Positions 1 to 8,633 of a DNA stretch of 52,391 bases are shown one piece after another; position 1 is the first letter of the stretch, and every line of letters starts with the position of its first letter. The notes below the pieces were generated by a model. That model worked only from the letters and a program-made list of their open reading frames with translations, ran no database searches and had not been told where the DNA came from. The position numbers were made by a program, and so were the translations under genes. Where the stretch lies: NCBI GenBank assembly GCA_021738045.1, contig JAIPCU010000003.1:1-52391 (forward strand). The letters run 5' to 3'. This DNA is from Candidatus Methylopumilus sp. GTDB lineage: Bacteria > Pseudomonadota > Gammaproteobacteria > Burkholderiales > Burkholderiaceae_B.

Positions 1-352
1 CTGCAAAAATTTCAGTACCGTGCTTGGCTAGCAAGGCTTTGTTGGCGGTGACCACATGCTTGCCTTGTGCAATCGCCTCGAGCACTAACTCAAGCGCCAA
101 GGTGTCGCCGCCGATGAGTTCAACGACGATATCAATCGATGGGTCTCGTACCACCGCGTGGGGATCTGTCCCCACTAGAATGTCGGCCCCTAAAAGCTTG
201 CGCGCTTTGGCGACATCACGCACAGCGACCCGGGTCACTTCAATTTTGCGCCCCGCACGACGCGCAATTTCTTGGGCATTACGGGCTAACACTTTGTAGG
301 TGCCCCCGCCCACTACACCCAGACCTAACAAACCAACTTTGATTGAATCCAT
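1..352 (-). CDS. hom: Homoserine dehydrogenase, N-terminal part (cut by window edge)
   Basis: NAD(P)-dependent reduction of aspartate semialdehyde to homoserine, the branch point to threonine and methionine. Only the first 117 codons lie in the window; the gene runs off the left edge. The reverse-strand translation begins [19 protein letters not shown], a Rossmann nucleotide-binding start (GLGVVGGG), and continues to the conserved KHVVTANKALLAKHG segment of the family. The start ATG overlaps the TAA stop of alaC by one base (TAATG), so the two genes are translationally coupled and cotranscribed. Pairing of alaC with hom is common in betaproteobacteria (family knowledge). Identification is firm despite truncation. 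Confidence 0.93.
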   Translation of the reverse strand, partial: MDSIKVGLLGLGVVGGGTYKVLARNAQEIARRAGRKIEVTRVAVRDVAKARKLLGADILVGTDPHAVVRDPSIDIVVELIGGDTLALELVLEAIAQGKHVVTANKALLAKHGTEIFA

Positions 353-1536
353 TACAACAACCCATCCTTGCGAAACATATCTTTGATGCCACGTACGGCT
401 TGACGGGTACGTTGCTCATTTTCAATCAGGGCAAAGCGCACATACTCATCGCCATAATCACCAAAACCAATACCTGGCGACACCGCCACCTTAGCCTCTT
501 CGAGAATACGCTTGGCAAACTCAAGCGAGCCTTTCGCCCGATACGGCTCGGGGATATGCGCCCAAACATACATGGACGCTTTGGGATTTTCAACCATCCA
601 GCCTGCCTCGTGCAGACCTTTGACCAAGACATCGCGACGACTTTGGTATTTTTGCACCACTTCAGTCACGCAATCTTGCGGACCATCGAGTGCCGCAATC
701 GAAGCGACCTGAATGGGAGTAAAGGTGCCGTAATCGTGATAGCTTTTAATGCGCGCTAACGCGTTGACCAGCTCGGCGTTGCCCACCATAAAGCCGACGC
801 GCCAGCCAGCCATGTTGTAGCTTTTACTCATGGTAAAGAACTCGACCGCGACCTCGCGCGCGCCAGGTACCTGCATGATCGAAGGTGCCTGATAACCGTC
901 AAAGCAGATGTCAGCGTAGGCTAAGTCGTGCACCACAATGATGTTGTGCTCGCGGGCCAGCGCCACGACGCGTTCAAAAAAAGAGAGATCAACACATTGC
1001 GCTGTCGGGTTGCTTGGAAAACCCAAAATCATCATTTTGGGTTTTGGGATCGACTCGCGTACCGCGCGCTCGAGCTCTTGAAAAAAATCACTGCCGGGCG
1101 TCATGCAGACCGAGCGGATATTGGCACCCGCAATCACTGCGCCATAAATATGGATGGGATAACTCGGGTTTGGCACCAACACCGTGTCGCCCGCATCAAG
1201 CGTGGCCAACATCAAATGGGCCAGCCCTTCTTTTGAGCCAATCGTGACAATCGCTTCAGAGTCAGGGTCAAATTGCACCTGAAAACGTCGCGCGTACCAA
1301 TCAGTGATGGCCTTGCGCAAGCGTGGAATCCCTTTTGACACCGAATACCCGTGGGTAGTGGGGCGCGACGAGGCTTCGACTAGTTTTTCGACGATATGCG
1401 CTGGCGTTGGGCCATCGGGGTTGCCCATGGACATGTCGATGATGTCTTCGCCACGATGGCGCGCCGCCATTTTGAGTTCAGCCGTAATATTAAAAACATA
1501 GGGCGGCAAACGCTCAATTCGGGGAAACCTCTTCAT
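352..1536 (-). CDS. alaC: Alanine transaminase AlaC (class I/II PLP aminotransferase)
   Basis: Transfers the amino group between alanine/pyruvate and glutamate/2-oxoglutarate; cytosolic PLP enzyme. The protein (394 aa from this start) opens [20 protein letters not shown], characteristic of the AlaC group. [13 protein letters not shown] carries the PLP-binding lysine, and [11 protein letters not shown] and GFPSNPTAQ are further family motifs. Two adjacent ATGs (1539 and 1536) follow AAGGA; the second has the better spacing (6 nt), so 1536 is chosen. A longer in-frame extension upstream has no ribosome site. It is the first gene of an alaC-hom unit with a candidate promoter at 1639-1667. The aminotransferase family is certain; the AlaC assignment is by overall resemblance. 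Confidence 0.9.
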   Translation of the reverse strand: MKRFPRIERLPPYVFNITAELKMAARHRGEDIIDMSMGNPDGPTPAHIVEKLVEASSRPTTHGYSVSKGIPRLRKAITDWYARRFQVQFDPDSEAIVTIGSKEGLAHLMLATLDAGDTVLVPNPSYPIHIYGAVIAGANIRSVCMTPGSDFFQELERAVRESIPKPKMMILGFPSNPTAQCVDLSFFERVVALAREHNIIVVHDLAYADICFDGYQAPSIMQVPGAREVAVEFFTMSKSYNMAGWRVGFMVGNAELVNALARIKSYHDYGTFTPIQVASIAALDGPQDCVTEVVQKYQSRRDVLVKGLHEAGWMVENPKASMYVWAHIPEPYRAKGSLEFAKRILEEAKVAVSPGIGFGDYGDEYVRFALIENEQRTRQAVRGIKDMFRKDGLL

Positions 1537-1638
1537 CATGCATCCTTGTTGGGGCTGGGCAAAAGCGCACTGAGCACTAAGCAATCCTGAAACCCATTAG
1601 ACCTCAAGTTATTAGTTTGCGCTGCAGCAAAGCCCTCT

Positions 1639-1667
1639 AATCTAGCGCAACACGCCCTGTCTCGCAA
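1639..1667 (-). promoter_or_regulatory. Candidate sigma-70 promoter for alaC-hom
   Basis: On the reverse strand TTGCGA (-35, at 1662-1667) is followed after exactly 17 bp by TAGATT (-10, at 1639-1644). It lies about 100 bp upstream of the alaC start, in the divergent gap shared with the Mth938-like gene. Four of six bases match at each hexamer. Prediction only. Confidence 0.4.
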
Positions 1668-1781
1668 ATCAGGCTAAAAAGTCATAAAAAATTCATCATT
1701 TTGTCTTGAAAACCCCTAGCTTCCCCTCACACAAACGATAATCGATTGCGCTATAGTCTGAAGAACCTGCCGGAGTACTGA

Positions 1782-2237
1782 TTGAAGCTTCACACAGATA
1801 CCAACTCGGCAATGAATACCGTAACCGGTTACGGAAACGGTTTTGTCGAAGTCAATAAAGTTCGCTTTGACCATGCGATTGCTTTTGGCCCTCTAGGCGA
1901 AATCGCCCGTTGGTCGGCTTCAAGCCCCCTCGATATTTCTTCTGAACTGTTGCTCGCGGCGGCCCGGCTGAGCCTGGCCCCGCTAGACCCGATGGCGTTT
2001 CTGGACGCAGACGACGGCGGCGTGCCCCAGGTGCTCGGCGACAAACCCGAGGTGCTGTTGGTTGGCACGGGCAGCAAACAAATGATGTTGCCTCACCATA
2101 TTGTTGCTCCTCTCTTGAAAATCGGCGTAGGGGTTGAAAGCATGACCACTCAGGCGGCAGCCCGCACCTTCAACATCTTAATGGCCGAGGGGCGCCAAGT
2201 CATCGCCGCGTTGATCCCTGAAAGCGCTTCACGTTGA
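1782..2237 (+). CDS. Mth938-like (DUF498) domain protein
   Basis: Small protein (151 aa) of the Mth938/Xcc1710 family, related to the mitochondrial complex I assembly factor NDUFAF3; the bacterial role is not settled. The family feel comes from the FGPLGEIARWSASSPLDIS segment, then PEVLLVGTGSKQMMLP and the C-terminal GVGVESMTTQAAARTFNIL followed by a hydrophobic strand. The start is TTG, supported by GGAG 6 nt upstream; the first ATG is ten codons downstream (1812) and has no good ribosome site. No membrane segment or signal peptide. A weak TATAGT -10-like box sits at 1752-1757. Followed after 108 bp by the bcp-type peroxiredoxin gene. Confidence 0.8.
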   Translation: MKLHTDTNSAMNTVTGYGNGFVEVNKVRFDHAIAFGPLGEIARWSASSPLDISSELLLAAARLSLAPLDPMAFLDADDGGVPQVLGDKPEVLLVGTGSKQMMLPHHIVAPLLKIGVGVESMTTQAAARTFNILMAEGRQVIAALIPESASR

Positions 2238-2345
2238 GAACCATGCCATTGCAAAACCCAAACGAGCAACTTTGTCTTCGAGACCCTCTACACACAGCAG
2301 CCAAGCCTAAAACAATTGACTCAACACTCCTCAAAAAAGAGCGAT

Positions 2346-2837
2346 ATGACGACCAGTAAAGCGACAGCACCCACCTCAGACTTACTCGGCACACCCGCCC
2401 CCGCCTTCACCGTACAAAGCACCATCGGTCAGATCACACTGCAACAGTGCCTCGGTCGTGCAGTCGTGCTGTATTTCTACCCCAAAGACAACACCCCAGG
2501 CTGCACCACCGAGACTGAAAATTTTCGCGACCTGCACGACACCTTCATGGCGGCCAACTGCGCAATCGTAGGGGCCTCTCGCGACTCGTTAAAGTCTCAC
2601 GAAAACTTCAGCAAAAAACTTGAGTTGCCATTTCCGCTCATCGCGGATCCAGAAGAAGCACTGTGCAACTTGTACGGTGTCATGAAACTTAAAAATATGT
2701 ACGGCAAACAAGTACGTGGCATCGAGCGCAGCACATTTTTAATTGACGCGCAGGGCAAGCTGGCACGGGTGTGGCGTGGCGTGAAAGTGCCAGGCCACGC
2801 CCAAGAGGTGCTCGAGGCGGCGCGCGCACTGACATAA
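2346..2837 (+). CDS. bcp: Thioredoxin-dependent peroxiredoxin, Bcp/PrxQ type
   Basis: Reduces hydroperoxides with electrons from thioredoxin. The catalytic site is NTPGCTTETENF, with the peroxidatic Cys in TPGCTTE, preceded by VVLYFYPKD, the classic Bcp strand. The resolving Cys found five residues later in E. coli Bcp is absent (Glu here). Other cysteines lie further on (AANCAIVG, EALCNLYGV), so resolution may be through a distant Cys or by a 1-Cys mechanism. The in-frame reading extends to a TTG at 2316, but ATG at 2346 has AAGAG 4 nt upstream and gives a normal length of 163 aa. Same strand as the flanking genes; 145 bp before phoH. Confidence 0.9.
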   Translation: MTTSKATAPTSDLLGTPAPAFTVQSTIGQITLQQCLGRAVVLYFYPKDNTPGCTTETENFRDLHDTFMAANCAIVGASRDSLKSHENFSKKLELPFPLIADPEEALCNLYGVMKLKNMYGKQVRGIERSTFLIDAQGKLARVWRGVKVPGHAQEVLEAARALT

Positions 2838-2982
2838 ACACGCGAGGCAATCTTTTGTTGCTTGAAGTGCTCGGTTCATTGAAGCGTCCGACCGTTTAAA
2901 GCGCTTTGCTGGTTGAACTACTCTTTTCCTTGAAGTGTCTTGTTCTTTGTTTCTTTAATCGCCTTTCTGGGGACTACCTTTT

Positions 2983-4713
2983 ATGCCGTTACCGAAGCTG
3001 CCCACGCGTCCTGCTGCAATCTTGGATCTCACTACGTTAGAACGCAATGCCAAAGCTCCATCGCGTGCAATCGAAGAGATACAACCTGAACTAGTCGGAC
3101 TGACAAGCGCGCCACCCGTTCTGCATAAAGTCATTGAAGCGCCTGCTGCACACTCTGCCGCACCGACCTTCGTGTCAGACCAGGCCAGAGTGATCGACAT
3201 ACAAGCCCGCAGCTCCGGCGCCAGCAAAGTCAGCCCGGCGAAAAAAGCCGTGCAACCAAATACTTCGCGCAGCACTAAGCGTGCGGGTAGCAAGCCTTCA
3301 AGCAACGGTGTGACTAAACTGTTCGTGCTTGATACCAACGTGTTATTGCACGACCCCAGCTCACTCTTCAGGTTCGAAGAGCACGACGTGTTTTTGCCGA
3401 TGATGACGCTTGAAGAGCTGGATCATCAAAAGAAAGGCATGACCGAAGTGGCGCGCAATGCCCGCCAGGTCAGTCGTTCACTCGACACCTTGGTCGGGGA
3501 TCAAACCAAGCTTGATGAAGGCTTACCGCTCAATGGTTTAGGCCACAAAGATGCGACCGGGCGCTTGTACTTTCAGACTAAAGCGATGTCTGGCACCCTA
3601 CCTCCAGACCTACCCATGGGTAAGGCCGACAATCAAATTTTGGGCGTGGTGCGTTCGCTGCAAGAGCAGTTCGCCACGCGCGAAGTCGTGCTGGTGTCCA
3701 AAGACATCAATATGCGCTTAAAAGCGCGCGCCTTGGCGATGGCCGCTGAAGATTACTTCAACGACCATGTCTTAGAAGACTCAGACCTACTCTACACAGG
3801 CGTGCTGCAGCTACCAGAAAATTTTTGGAATAAGCACGGCAAAGGTGTTGAGTCGTGGCAACAAGGGGGCATTACCTTTTATCGCATCAACGGCCCCTTG
3901 TGCAGTCAGTTCATGATCAATCAGTTCGTCTACTTTGAAGGCCCGATGCCGCTTTATGCGCAGGTGCGCGAAGTCAACGGCAAAACTGCAGTGCTGGCCA
4001 CCTTACGTGACTACACGCATGGCAAAAATAATGTCTGGGGCGTGACCTCGCGTAATCGCGAGCAAAATTTTGCGATGAATCTGTTGATGAATCCAGAATG
4101 TGACTTTGTCTCTTTGCTAGGCCAGGCCGGCACCGGAAAAACCTTGATGACGCTTGCCGCGGGGCTTGCCCAAGTGCTTGAGACCAAGCGCTACACCGAG
4201 ATCATCATGACGCGCGTCACGGTACCAGTGGGTGAAGACATCGGCTTTTTACCGGGCACAGAAGAAGAAAAGATGATGCCGTGGATGGGCGCACTCGAAG
4301 ACAACCTTGATGTGTTGAATATGGGTGAAACCGAAGGCGGTGGTGCCACCAGCAACTCGCATGGCAATGAATGGGGCCGTGCCGCCACGATGGAGCTGAT
4401 TCGCTCAAAAATCAAAGTGAAGTCTTTGAACTTTATGCGCGGGCGTACGTTCTTGAATAAATACCTCATCATCGATGAAGCTCAAAACTTAACGCCCAAA
4501 CAAATGAAAACGCTCATCACGCGGGCCGGGCCGGGCACCAAAGTCGTCTGCTTAGGCAATATCGCGCAGATCGACACCCCGTACCTCACCGAGGGCAGCT
4601 CTGGCTTGACCTTTGTGGTGGATCGCTTCAAAGGCTGGCCGCACGCTGGGCATGTCACGCTGCAGCGCGGCGAGCGCTCGCGCCTAGCCGACTATGCTGG
4701 CGAAGTTCTTTAA
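2983..4713 (+). CDS. PhoH-family ATPase with N-terminal PIN domain (PhoH2/YlaK type)
   Basis: 576 aa. After a roughly 110-residue Ala/Ser/Lys-rich N-terminal region that looks disordered comes a PIN nuclease domain: LFVLDTNVLLHDP, with acidic residues in LEELDHQKKG and VSKDINMRLKARA. A linker follows, then a PhoH ATPase domain: Walker A GQAGTGKT at residues 380-387 and Walker B YLIIDEAQN near residue 493, then KVVCLGNIAQID. The PIN-PhoH architecture is known from PhoH2 proteins, which act as RNA helicase/RNase pairs; its role here is inferred, not shown. ATG follows GGGGA at 9 nt. An intrinsic terminator-like hairpin follows the gene at 4722-4746. Confidence 0.92.
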   Translation: MPLPKLPTRPAAILDLTTLERNAKAPSRAIEEIQPELVGLTSAPPVLHKVIEAPAAHSAAPTFVSDQARVIDIQARSSGASKVSPAKKAVQPNTSRSTKRAGSKPSSNGVTKLFVLDTNVLLHDPSSLFRFEEHDVFLPMMTLEELDHQKKGMTEVARNARQVSRSLDTLVGDQTKLDEGLPLNGLGHKDATGRLYFQTKAMSGTLPPDLPMGKADNQILGVVRSLQEQFATREVVLVSKDINMRLKARALAMAAEDYFNDHVLEDSDLLYTGVLQLPENFWNKHGKGVESWQQGGITFYRINGPLCSQFMINQFVYFEGPMPLYAQVREVNGKTAVLATLRDYTHGKNNVWGVTSRNREQNFAMNLLMNPECDFVSLLGQAGTGKTLMTLAAGLAQVLETKRYTEIIMTRVTVPVGEDIGFLPGTEEEKMMPWMGALEDNLDVLNMGETEGGGATSNSHGNEWGRAATMELIRSKIKVKSLNFMRGRTFLNKYLIIDEAQNLTPKQMKTLITRAGPGTKVVCLGNIAQIDTPYLTEGSSGLTFVVDRFKGWPHAGHVTLQRGERSRLADYAGEVL

Positions 4714-4721
4714 GAACGTGT

Positions 4722-4746
4722 CGCCCTCGTATTAAGTACGAGGGCG
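4722..4746 (+). terminator. Hairpin after phoH, likely terminator
   Basis: Perfect 10-bp stem CGCCCTCGTA / TACGAGGGCG with loop TTAAG, 8 bp after the phoH stop codon. It is followed by TTCACTTT rather than a clean U-run, so termination is probable but not canonical. The right arm lies inside the first unit of the 37-bp tandem repeats. Confidence 0.55.
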
Positions 4747-4839
4747 TTCACTTTGCAGCGGATTCATATCAGGCACGCAGGCGTTTACTGTGCAGCGGAT
4801 TCGTATTAAGCACGAAGGCGTTCACTGTGCGGCGTATTC
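4729..4839. repeat. Three 37-bp degenerate tandem repeats
   Basis: Units at 4729-4765, 4766-4802 and 4803-4839 are each exactly 37 bp and end in the shared block GCAGCGGATTC or GCGGCGTATTC; the block RGGCGTTYACTKTGC is common to all three. A decayed fourth start follows at 4840. Units 1 and 3 contain CGTATTAAGYACGA, which folds on itself, so terminator-like stems are repeated. The array fills the phoH-pdxA gap and contains no gene. Confidence 0.8.
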
Positions 4840-4918
4840 GTCATCCAAGCGTTTGTGCGCTACTCTAAGTTTTAAATGCTGCTTTCGCTAATCGACTGCA
4901 GCAGTACCGAACCATAAA

Positions 4919-5941
4919 ATGATGACTCTTGGTCAAACACCTTCCACTCCTCTTGCCCCTCTGGCGCTCACGCTAGGAGATGCGGCAGGCATTGGCCCTG
5001 AAATCGTGATCAAACTCCACCTGGCGGGGCTGCAAGCACCCTGTGTGGTGTATGGCGATGCGGGTGCTCTGCGACGCGCAGTGGCGGCTCTTGAGGCCCC
5101 TCTACGCGTCATTGAACTCACAGACGTGAGCACGCTGGCCACCTACGCTCAAGAGGTGGGCTGCCTCTTTGTGCGGCCGACCTATCCAGCACTACCCGAG
5201 AACTTACCCTTAGGACGCGTTGACGCGCGTGCGGGGCAGTCAGCCTACGATGCACTGTGCTCAGCGATCGACGACGCGATGCTTGGCAAAGTTAGTGCCA
5301 TCGTCACCGCGCCCTTGAACAAAGAAGCCATGCACGCAGCGGGGCTTGATTTTCCGGGGCACACTGAGATCCTTGCACAACGCTCTGGTACGCCCGACGT
5401 GGCCATGATGTTAGTCAACGATCGGCTGCGCGTCATACTGGCCACTATTCATATCGCACTGTCTGAGGTCTCACCCACACTGACCACCGCACTTGAGTTA
5501 CGCACAATCGAACTCGCGCAGCAGGCGTGTCAGGCAATGGGCATTGCCTCACCGCGCATTGGCGTAGCGGGCTTGAACCCACATGCTGGCGAACACGGCA
5601 AGTTTGGTCGCGAAGATCTTGACATCATCGCGCCTGCAATCGCGCAGGCACAAGCACGAGGCATCAAGGCGTCTGGCCCATGGCCTGGCGACACACTCTT
5701 CATGCGCGCGCGCTTAGGCGAGTTCGATATCTGTGTGGCGCAGTACCATGATCAAGGTTTGATCCCCATCAAATATCTAGGCATCGATCAAGGGGTCAAC
5801 ATCACCGTTGGGCTGCCCTTTGTCAGAACAAGTGTCGACCACGGCACAGCGTTTGATATTGCGGGTAAAGGGATTGCAGACCCCTCGTCGCTGCGTGAGG
5901 CGTTTGAGATGGCCCGAACGATGCTGCACCAGAAAAAATAA
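4919..5941 (+). CDS. pdxA: 4-hydroxythreonine-4-phosphate dehydrogenase PdxA
   Basis: Oxidises 4-phosphohydroxy-L-threonine in the deoxyxylulose-5-phosphate-dependent route to pyridoxal phosphate; cytosolic, metal-dependent. 340 aa, slightly longer than the usual ~330 because of about ten extra N-terminal residues. Diagnostic segments: LTLGDAAGIGPEI near the N-terminus, TAPLNKEAMHAAG, FPGHTEILA, GLNPHAGEHGKFGREDLDII, GPWPGDTLF and the metal-binding YHDQGLIPIKYLG, ending FVRTSVDHGTAFDIAGKG. ATG at 4919 is directly followed by a second ATG (4922); there is no strong ribosome site at either. Interesting pairing at a distance: the product of dxs in this window (DXP) is the co-substrate of the same vitamin B6 pathway. 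Confidence 0.95.
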   Translation: MMTLGQTPSTPLAPLALTLGDAAGIGPEIVIKLHLAGLQAPCVVYGDAGALRRAVAALEAPLRVIELTDVSTLATYAQEVGCLFVRPTYPALPENLPLGRVDARAGQSAYDALCSAIDDAMLGKVSAIVTAPLNKEAMHAAGLDFPGHTEILAQRSGTPDVAMMLVNDRLRVILATIHIALSEVSPTLTTALELRTIELAQQACQAMGIASPRIGVAGLNPHAGEHGKFGREDLDIIAPAIAQAQARGIKASGPWPGDTLFMRARLGEFDICVAQYHDQGLIPIKYLGIDQGVNITVGLPFVRTSVDHGTAFDIAGKGIADPSSLREAFEMARTMLHQKK

Positions 5942-6000
5942 GGGTAAATACTTATTTTTAGCCGTCTAAATAAAAATTTAGGATAATTTACTAGAAAACT

Positions 6001-6029
6001 GGTTTAAGTATCAAAGCTAAGTATATAAT
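6001..6029 (+). promoter_or_regulatory. Candidate promoter of the D,D-endopeptidase gene
   Basis: Perfect -10 hexamer TATAAT at 6024-6029 in an AT-rich stretch; the -35 position (GGTTTA at 6001-6006, 17-bp spacing) is poor. If used, transcription would start near 6036, downstream of the ATG at 6034. That is one reason to place the translation start at 6064. Confidence 0.4.
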
Positions 6030-6063
6030 TTGCATGGTTTTTATACTTCGCAAGGCACTTAGG

Positions 6064-7260
6064 ATGTTTTTTAAGTTTAATTTACCCTGTCGAAAATCCT
6101 GGCTTGGATGCCTTGTCAGTCTGAGCCTGAGCCTTGCCGGTTCTCCGCTGCTTGCGCAAACTGCACCCGCCTCTGCCGATAGCGCGGCCAAAAAGCCAGC
6201 GGCAACGACCAGTGGCACCAACAAAGCCAAGAAAAAAACAAACAACACAAAAGCCACTAAAAAAGCCGTCGCTCCCTCGGGCACACCTCAAGGCAGTCGC
6301 TCTGTTGCAGATGCGAGCAACAAGCCATCAACACAATCGAATTCAGGTGGGTTGAAGTCATCAACCGTCAAGCCCTCAAACGCTCCTAAGGCGCGCAGTA
6401 CGGCAGGCGTGGCCGTCGCTGGTGTTGCCGTCGCTGGTGTTGCCGCCGCTGGCGTGGCAACAGCGGGCTCAATCAGCGCGGTGCGTTCGAACGTGGTGCT
6501 TGTGCAAGACCTGAGTAGCAACACCACTTTGTTTTCGCGCAATGACGAGATCGCGCGCCCAATCGCTTCAATCACGAAGCTCATGACTGCGATTGTGATT
6601 GTTGATGCGAATCAATCGATGAGCGACATGATTGAGGTCACGACTAGCGACATCGATATGGTTAAGCACAGTCGGTCGCGTTTACCAGTTGGCACCAAGC
6701 TCTCGCGTAGCGACATGATGCATTTGGCGTTGATGTCTTCTGAGAATCGTGCTGCCAACGCGCTGGGCCGAAACTATCCAGGTGGTATGACAGCTTTTGT
6801 TGCTGCGATGAACCAAAAAGCGAAACAGCTTGGTATGACGCAGAGTCGGTTTGTTGAGCCCACGGGCTTATCAAGTGAAAACGTCGCGAGCCCACGCGAC
6901 TTAGTGAAGCTCTTGCAAGCATCGGCCTCGCGCCCTGCTATTCGACAATACACCACCGACATTCAACACGAAGTGCGCACAAGTGGGCACGCCACACTGT
7001 TTCGCAATACCAACATGTTAGTGATGAACCCGACGTGGGAGATCAAAGTTTCTAAAACTGGTTATATCAACGAGGCGGGGCAATGCCTAGTGATGATGGC
7101 GCGCATTAACAACCGCGATATGGCAATCATTCTGCTCAACGCAGACGGCAAAGGCACTCGGGTGGGTGATGCTGTCAAAATCAAACAATGGGTGCAACAA
7201 GCTAAGGTTTTGGCCGGGCTTGATGGTACGCAATCGCAAGACAGCATACTGATTCAATAA
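6064..7260 (+). CDS. pbpG: D-alanyl-D-alanine endopeptidase (PBP7/8-like, S11 family)
   Basis: Periplasmic peptidoglycan hydrolase cutting D-Ala-meso-DAP cross-links. 398 aa from ATG 6064 (AAGG 8 nt upstream); ATG at 6034 gives 10 more residues before the signal peptide. Residues 1-30 form a signal peptide (basic start, hydrophobic SLSLSLAGSPLLA, cleavage near LLAQ). A Lys/Ala/Ser/Thr-rich linker follows to about residue 135, with four GVAVA-type repeats (DNA repeat 6406-6465). The catalytic domain has the S11 signatures SITK (SxxK), SEN (SxN) and KTG. The linker is unusually long for PBP7 and may reach into the wall. The gene is convergent with dnaB and their 3' ends overlap by 7 bp. Confidence 0.9.
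   Translation: MFFKFNLPCRKSWLGCLVSLSLSLAGSPLLAQTAPASADSAAKKPAATTSGTNKAKKKTNNTKATKKAVAPSGTPQGSRSVADASNKPSTQSNSGGLKSSTVKPSNAPKARSTAGVAVAGVAVAGVAAAGVATAGSISAVRSNVVLVQDLSSNTTLFSRNDEIARPIASITKLMTAIVIVDANQSMSDMIEVTTSDIDMVKHSRSRLPVGTKLSRSDMMHLALMSSENRAANALGRNYPGGMTAFVAAMNQKAKQLGMTQSRFVEPTGLSSENVASPRDLVKLLQASASRPAIRQYTTDIQHEVRTSGHATLFRNTNMLVMNPTWEIKVSKTGYINEAGQCLVMMARINNRDMAIILLNADGKGTRVGDAVKIKQWVQQAKVLAGLDGTQSQDSILIQ
6406..6465 (+). repeat. Four 15-bp tandem repeats inside the endopeptidase linker
   Basis: Units GGCGTGGCCGTCGCT, GGTGTTGCCGTCGCT, GGTGTTGCCGCCGCT and GGCGTGGCAACAGCG (6406-6420, 6421-6435, 6436-6450, 6451-6465) encode GVAVA, GVAVA, GVAAA, GVATA. In-frame slippage would change linker length by five residues per unit. 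Confidence 0.85.
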
Positions 7261-8633
7261 ACTGCACCACCGCCGCCCGCAAAATTCAAGAACCGCGTGC
7301 TCGACCCTTGGAACGTTAACCTAACAGTGCCGATTGGGCCGTTACGTTGCTTACCGATAATAATTTCAGCGGTGCCCTTATCAGGCGAATCAGGGTTATA
7401 GACTTCGTCGCGATAGATAAACAAAATCAAATCAGCATCTTGTTCAATGGCGCCAGATTCACGTAGATCGCTCATCACGGGGCGACGATTAGGACGCTGC
7501 TCTAGACTACGATTCAGCTGCGATAGTGCAATCACAGGGCAATCAAGCTCTTTGGCCAAGGCCTTAAGCGAGCGACTAATCTCTGAGATCTCAGTGGCAC
7601 GATTTTCGCCTGAGGAGCTCGCCCCCATCAGCTGCAAGTAGTCGATCACGATCAGGCCCAGCTTGCCACACTGTCGCGCCAAGCGACGCGCACGCGCTCT
7701 GACCTCAACCGAACTCAAGGCTGGAGTTTCGTCAATATATAGTTGCGCGTCTTGCATGCGTTGCACGGCATGCGTGACGCGCGGCCAATCATCCGCCAAC
7801 AACTTACCCGTGCGCATACGATGCTGATCCAGCATACCGACCGAGCCCAGCATACGCATCGCCAACTGGACTGCACCCATCTCCATCGAAAATACCGCGA
7901 CCGGAATCCCCTGTTCAATGGCGACGTGCTCTGCAATGTTCATTGCCAAAGAGGTTTTACCCATTGAAGGACGGCCTGCCACAATCACCAAGTCTCCTCC
8001 CTGCAGGCCCGAGGTCATTTTGTCGAGATCCGTAAACCCCGTTGGCACGCCCGTCACATCGGTGTTACCTTCGCGGTGATAGAGCTCGTCAATCTTATCT
8101 ACCACCTCAGATAACAGCGGCTGAATTTCGCGAAACCCGGCCGAGGCTTTTGCACCCTCTTGCGCAATCTTAAAAACTTTAGATTCGGCTTCATCTAGTA
8201 ACTGCCGCGCCTCTTTTCCCTGCGGATTAAAGGCGGTTGCAGCAATCTCGTCGGCCACAGTGACGAGTTTTCGAAGCATTGAGCGCTCACGCACAATTTC
8301 AGCATAGCGGCGAATATTTGCAGCCGAGGGTGTGTTGTGCGCCAAGGCATTGAGGTAGCTTAAGCCGCCAACCTCTTCAGACTTACCCACACTGGCCAAA
8401 GATTCGTTGACCGTCACCACATCGGCAGGACGCGATAAGTTAATCAAGCGCGCAATGTGATGCCAGATCAGGCGGTGATCAAACCGATAAAAATCATCTT
8501 CGTTCACCACATCGGTGACGCGCTCCCAAGCGCCATTGTCAAGCAACAGCCCACCAAGCACGGATTGCTCCGCCTCAACCGAATGGGGCGGCACGCGAAG
8601 GTATTCGAGCTGTGGGTCAGGAGAATTATTCAT
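7254..8633 (-). CDS. dnaB: Replicative DNA helicase DnaB
   Basis: Hexameric 5'-3' helicase that unwinds DNA at the replication fork. 459 aa, normal length. The N-terminal DnaB domain begins with VPPHSVEAEQSVLGGLLLDN; the RecA-like motor has Walker A GRPSMGKTSLAMN, LIVIDYLQLM (Walker B) and ALSQLNRSLEQRPNRRP, ending with the usual RNGPIGTVRLTF and STRF. ATG 8633 lies 3 nt inside a GTG-initiated reading; neither has a Shine-Dalgarno site. The start overlaps the 3' end of the upstream Bud32-like gene by 8 bp, so translational coupling is likely. In related genomes dnaB follows rplI directly; here one extra gene and a terminator separate them. Confidence 0.97.
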   Translation of the reverse strand: MNNSPDPQLEYLRVPPHSVEAEQSVLGGLLLDNGAWERVTDVVNEDDFYRFDHRLIWHHIARLINLSRPADVVTVNESLASVGKSEEVGGLSYLNALAHNTPSAANIRRYAEIVRERSMLRKLVTVADEIAATAFNPQGKEARQLLDEAESKVFKIAQEGAKASAGFREIQPLLSEVVDKIDELYHREGNTDVTGVPTGFTDLDKMTSGLQGGDLVIVAGRPSMGKTSLAMNIAEHVAIEQGIPVAVFSMEMGAVQLAMRMLGSVGMLDQHRMRTGKLLADDWPRVTHAVQRMQDAQLYIDETPALSSVEVRARARRLARQCGKLGLIVIDYLQLMGASSSGENRATEISEISRSLKALAKELDCPVIALSQLNRSLEQRPNRRPVMSDLRESGAIEQDADLILFIYRDEVYNPDSPDKGTAEIIIGKQRNGPIGTVRLTFQGSSTRFLNFAGGGGAVY

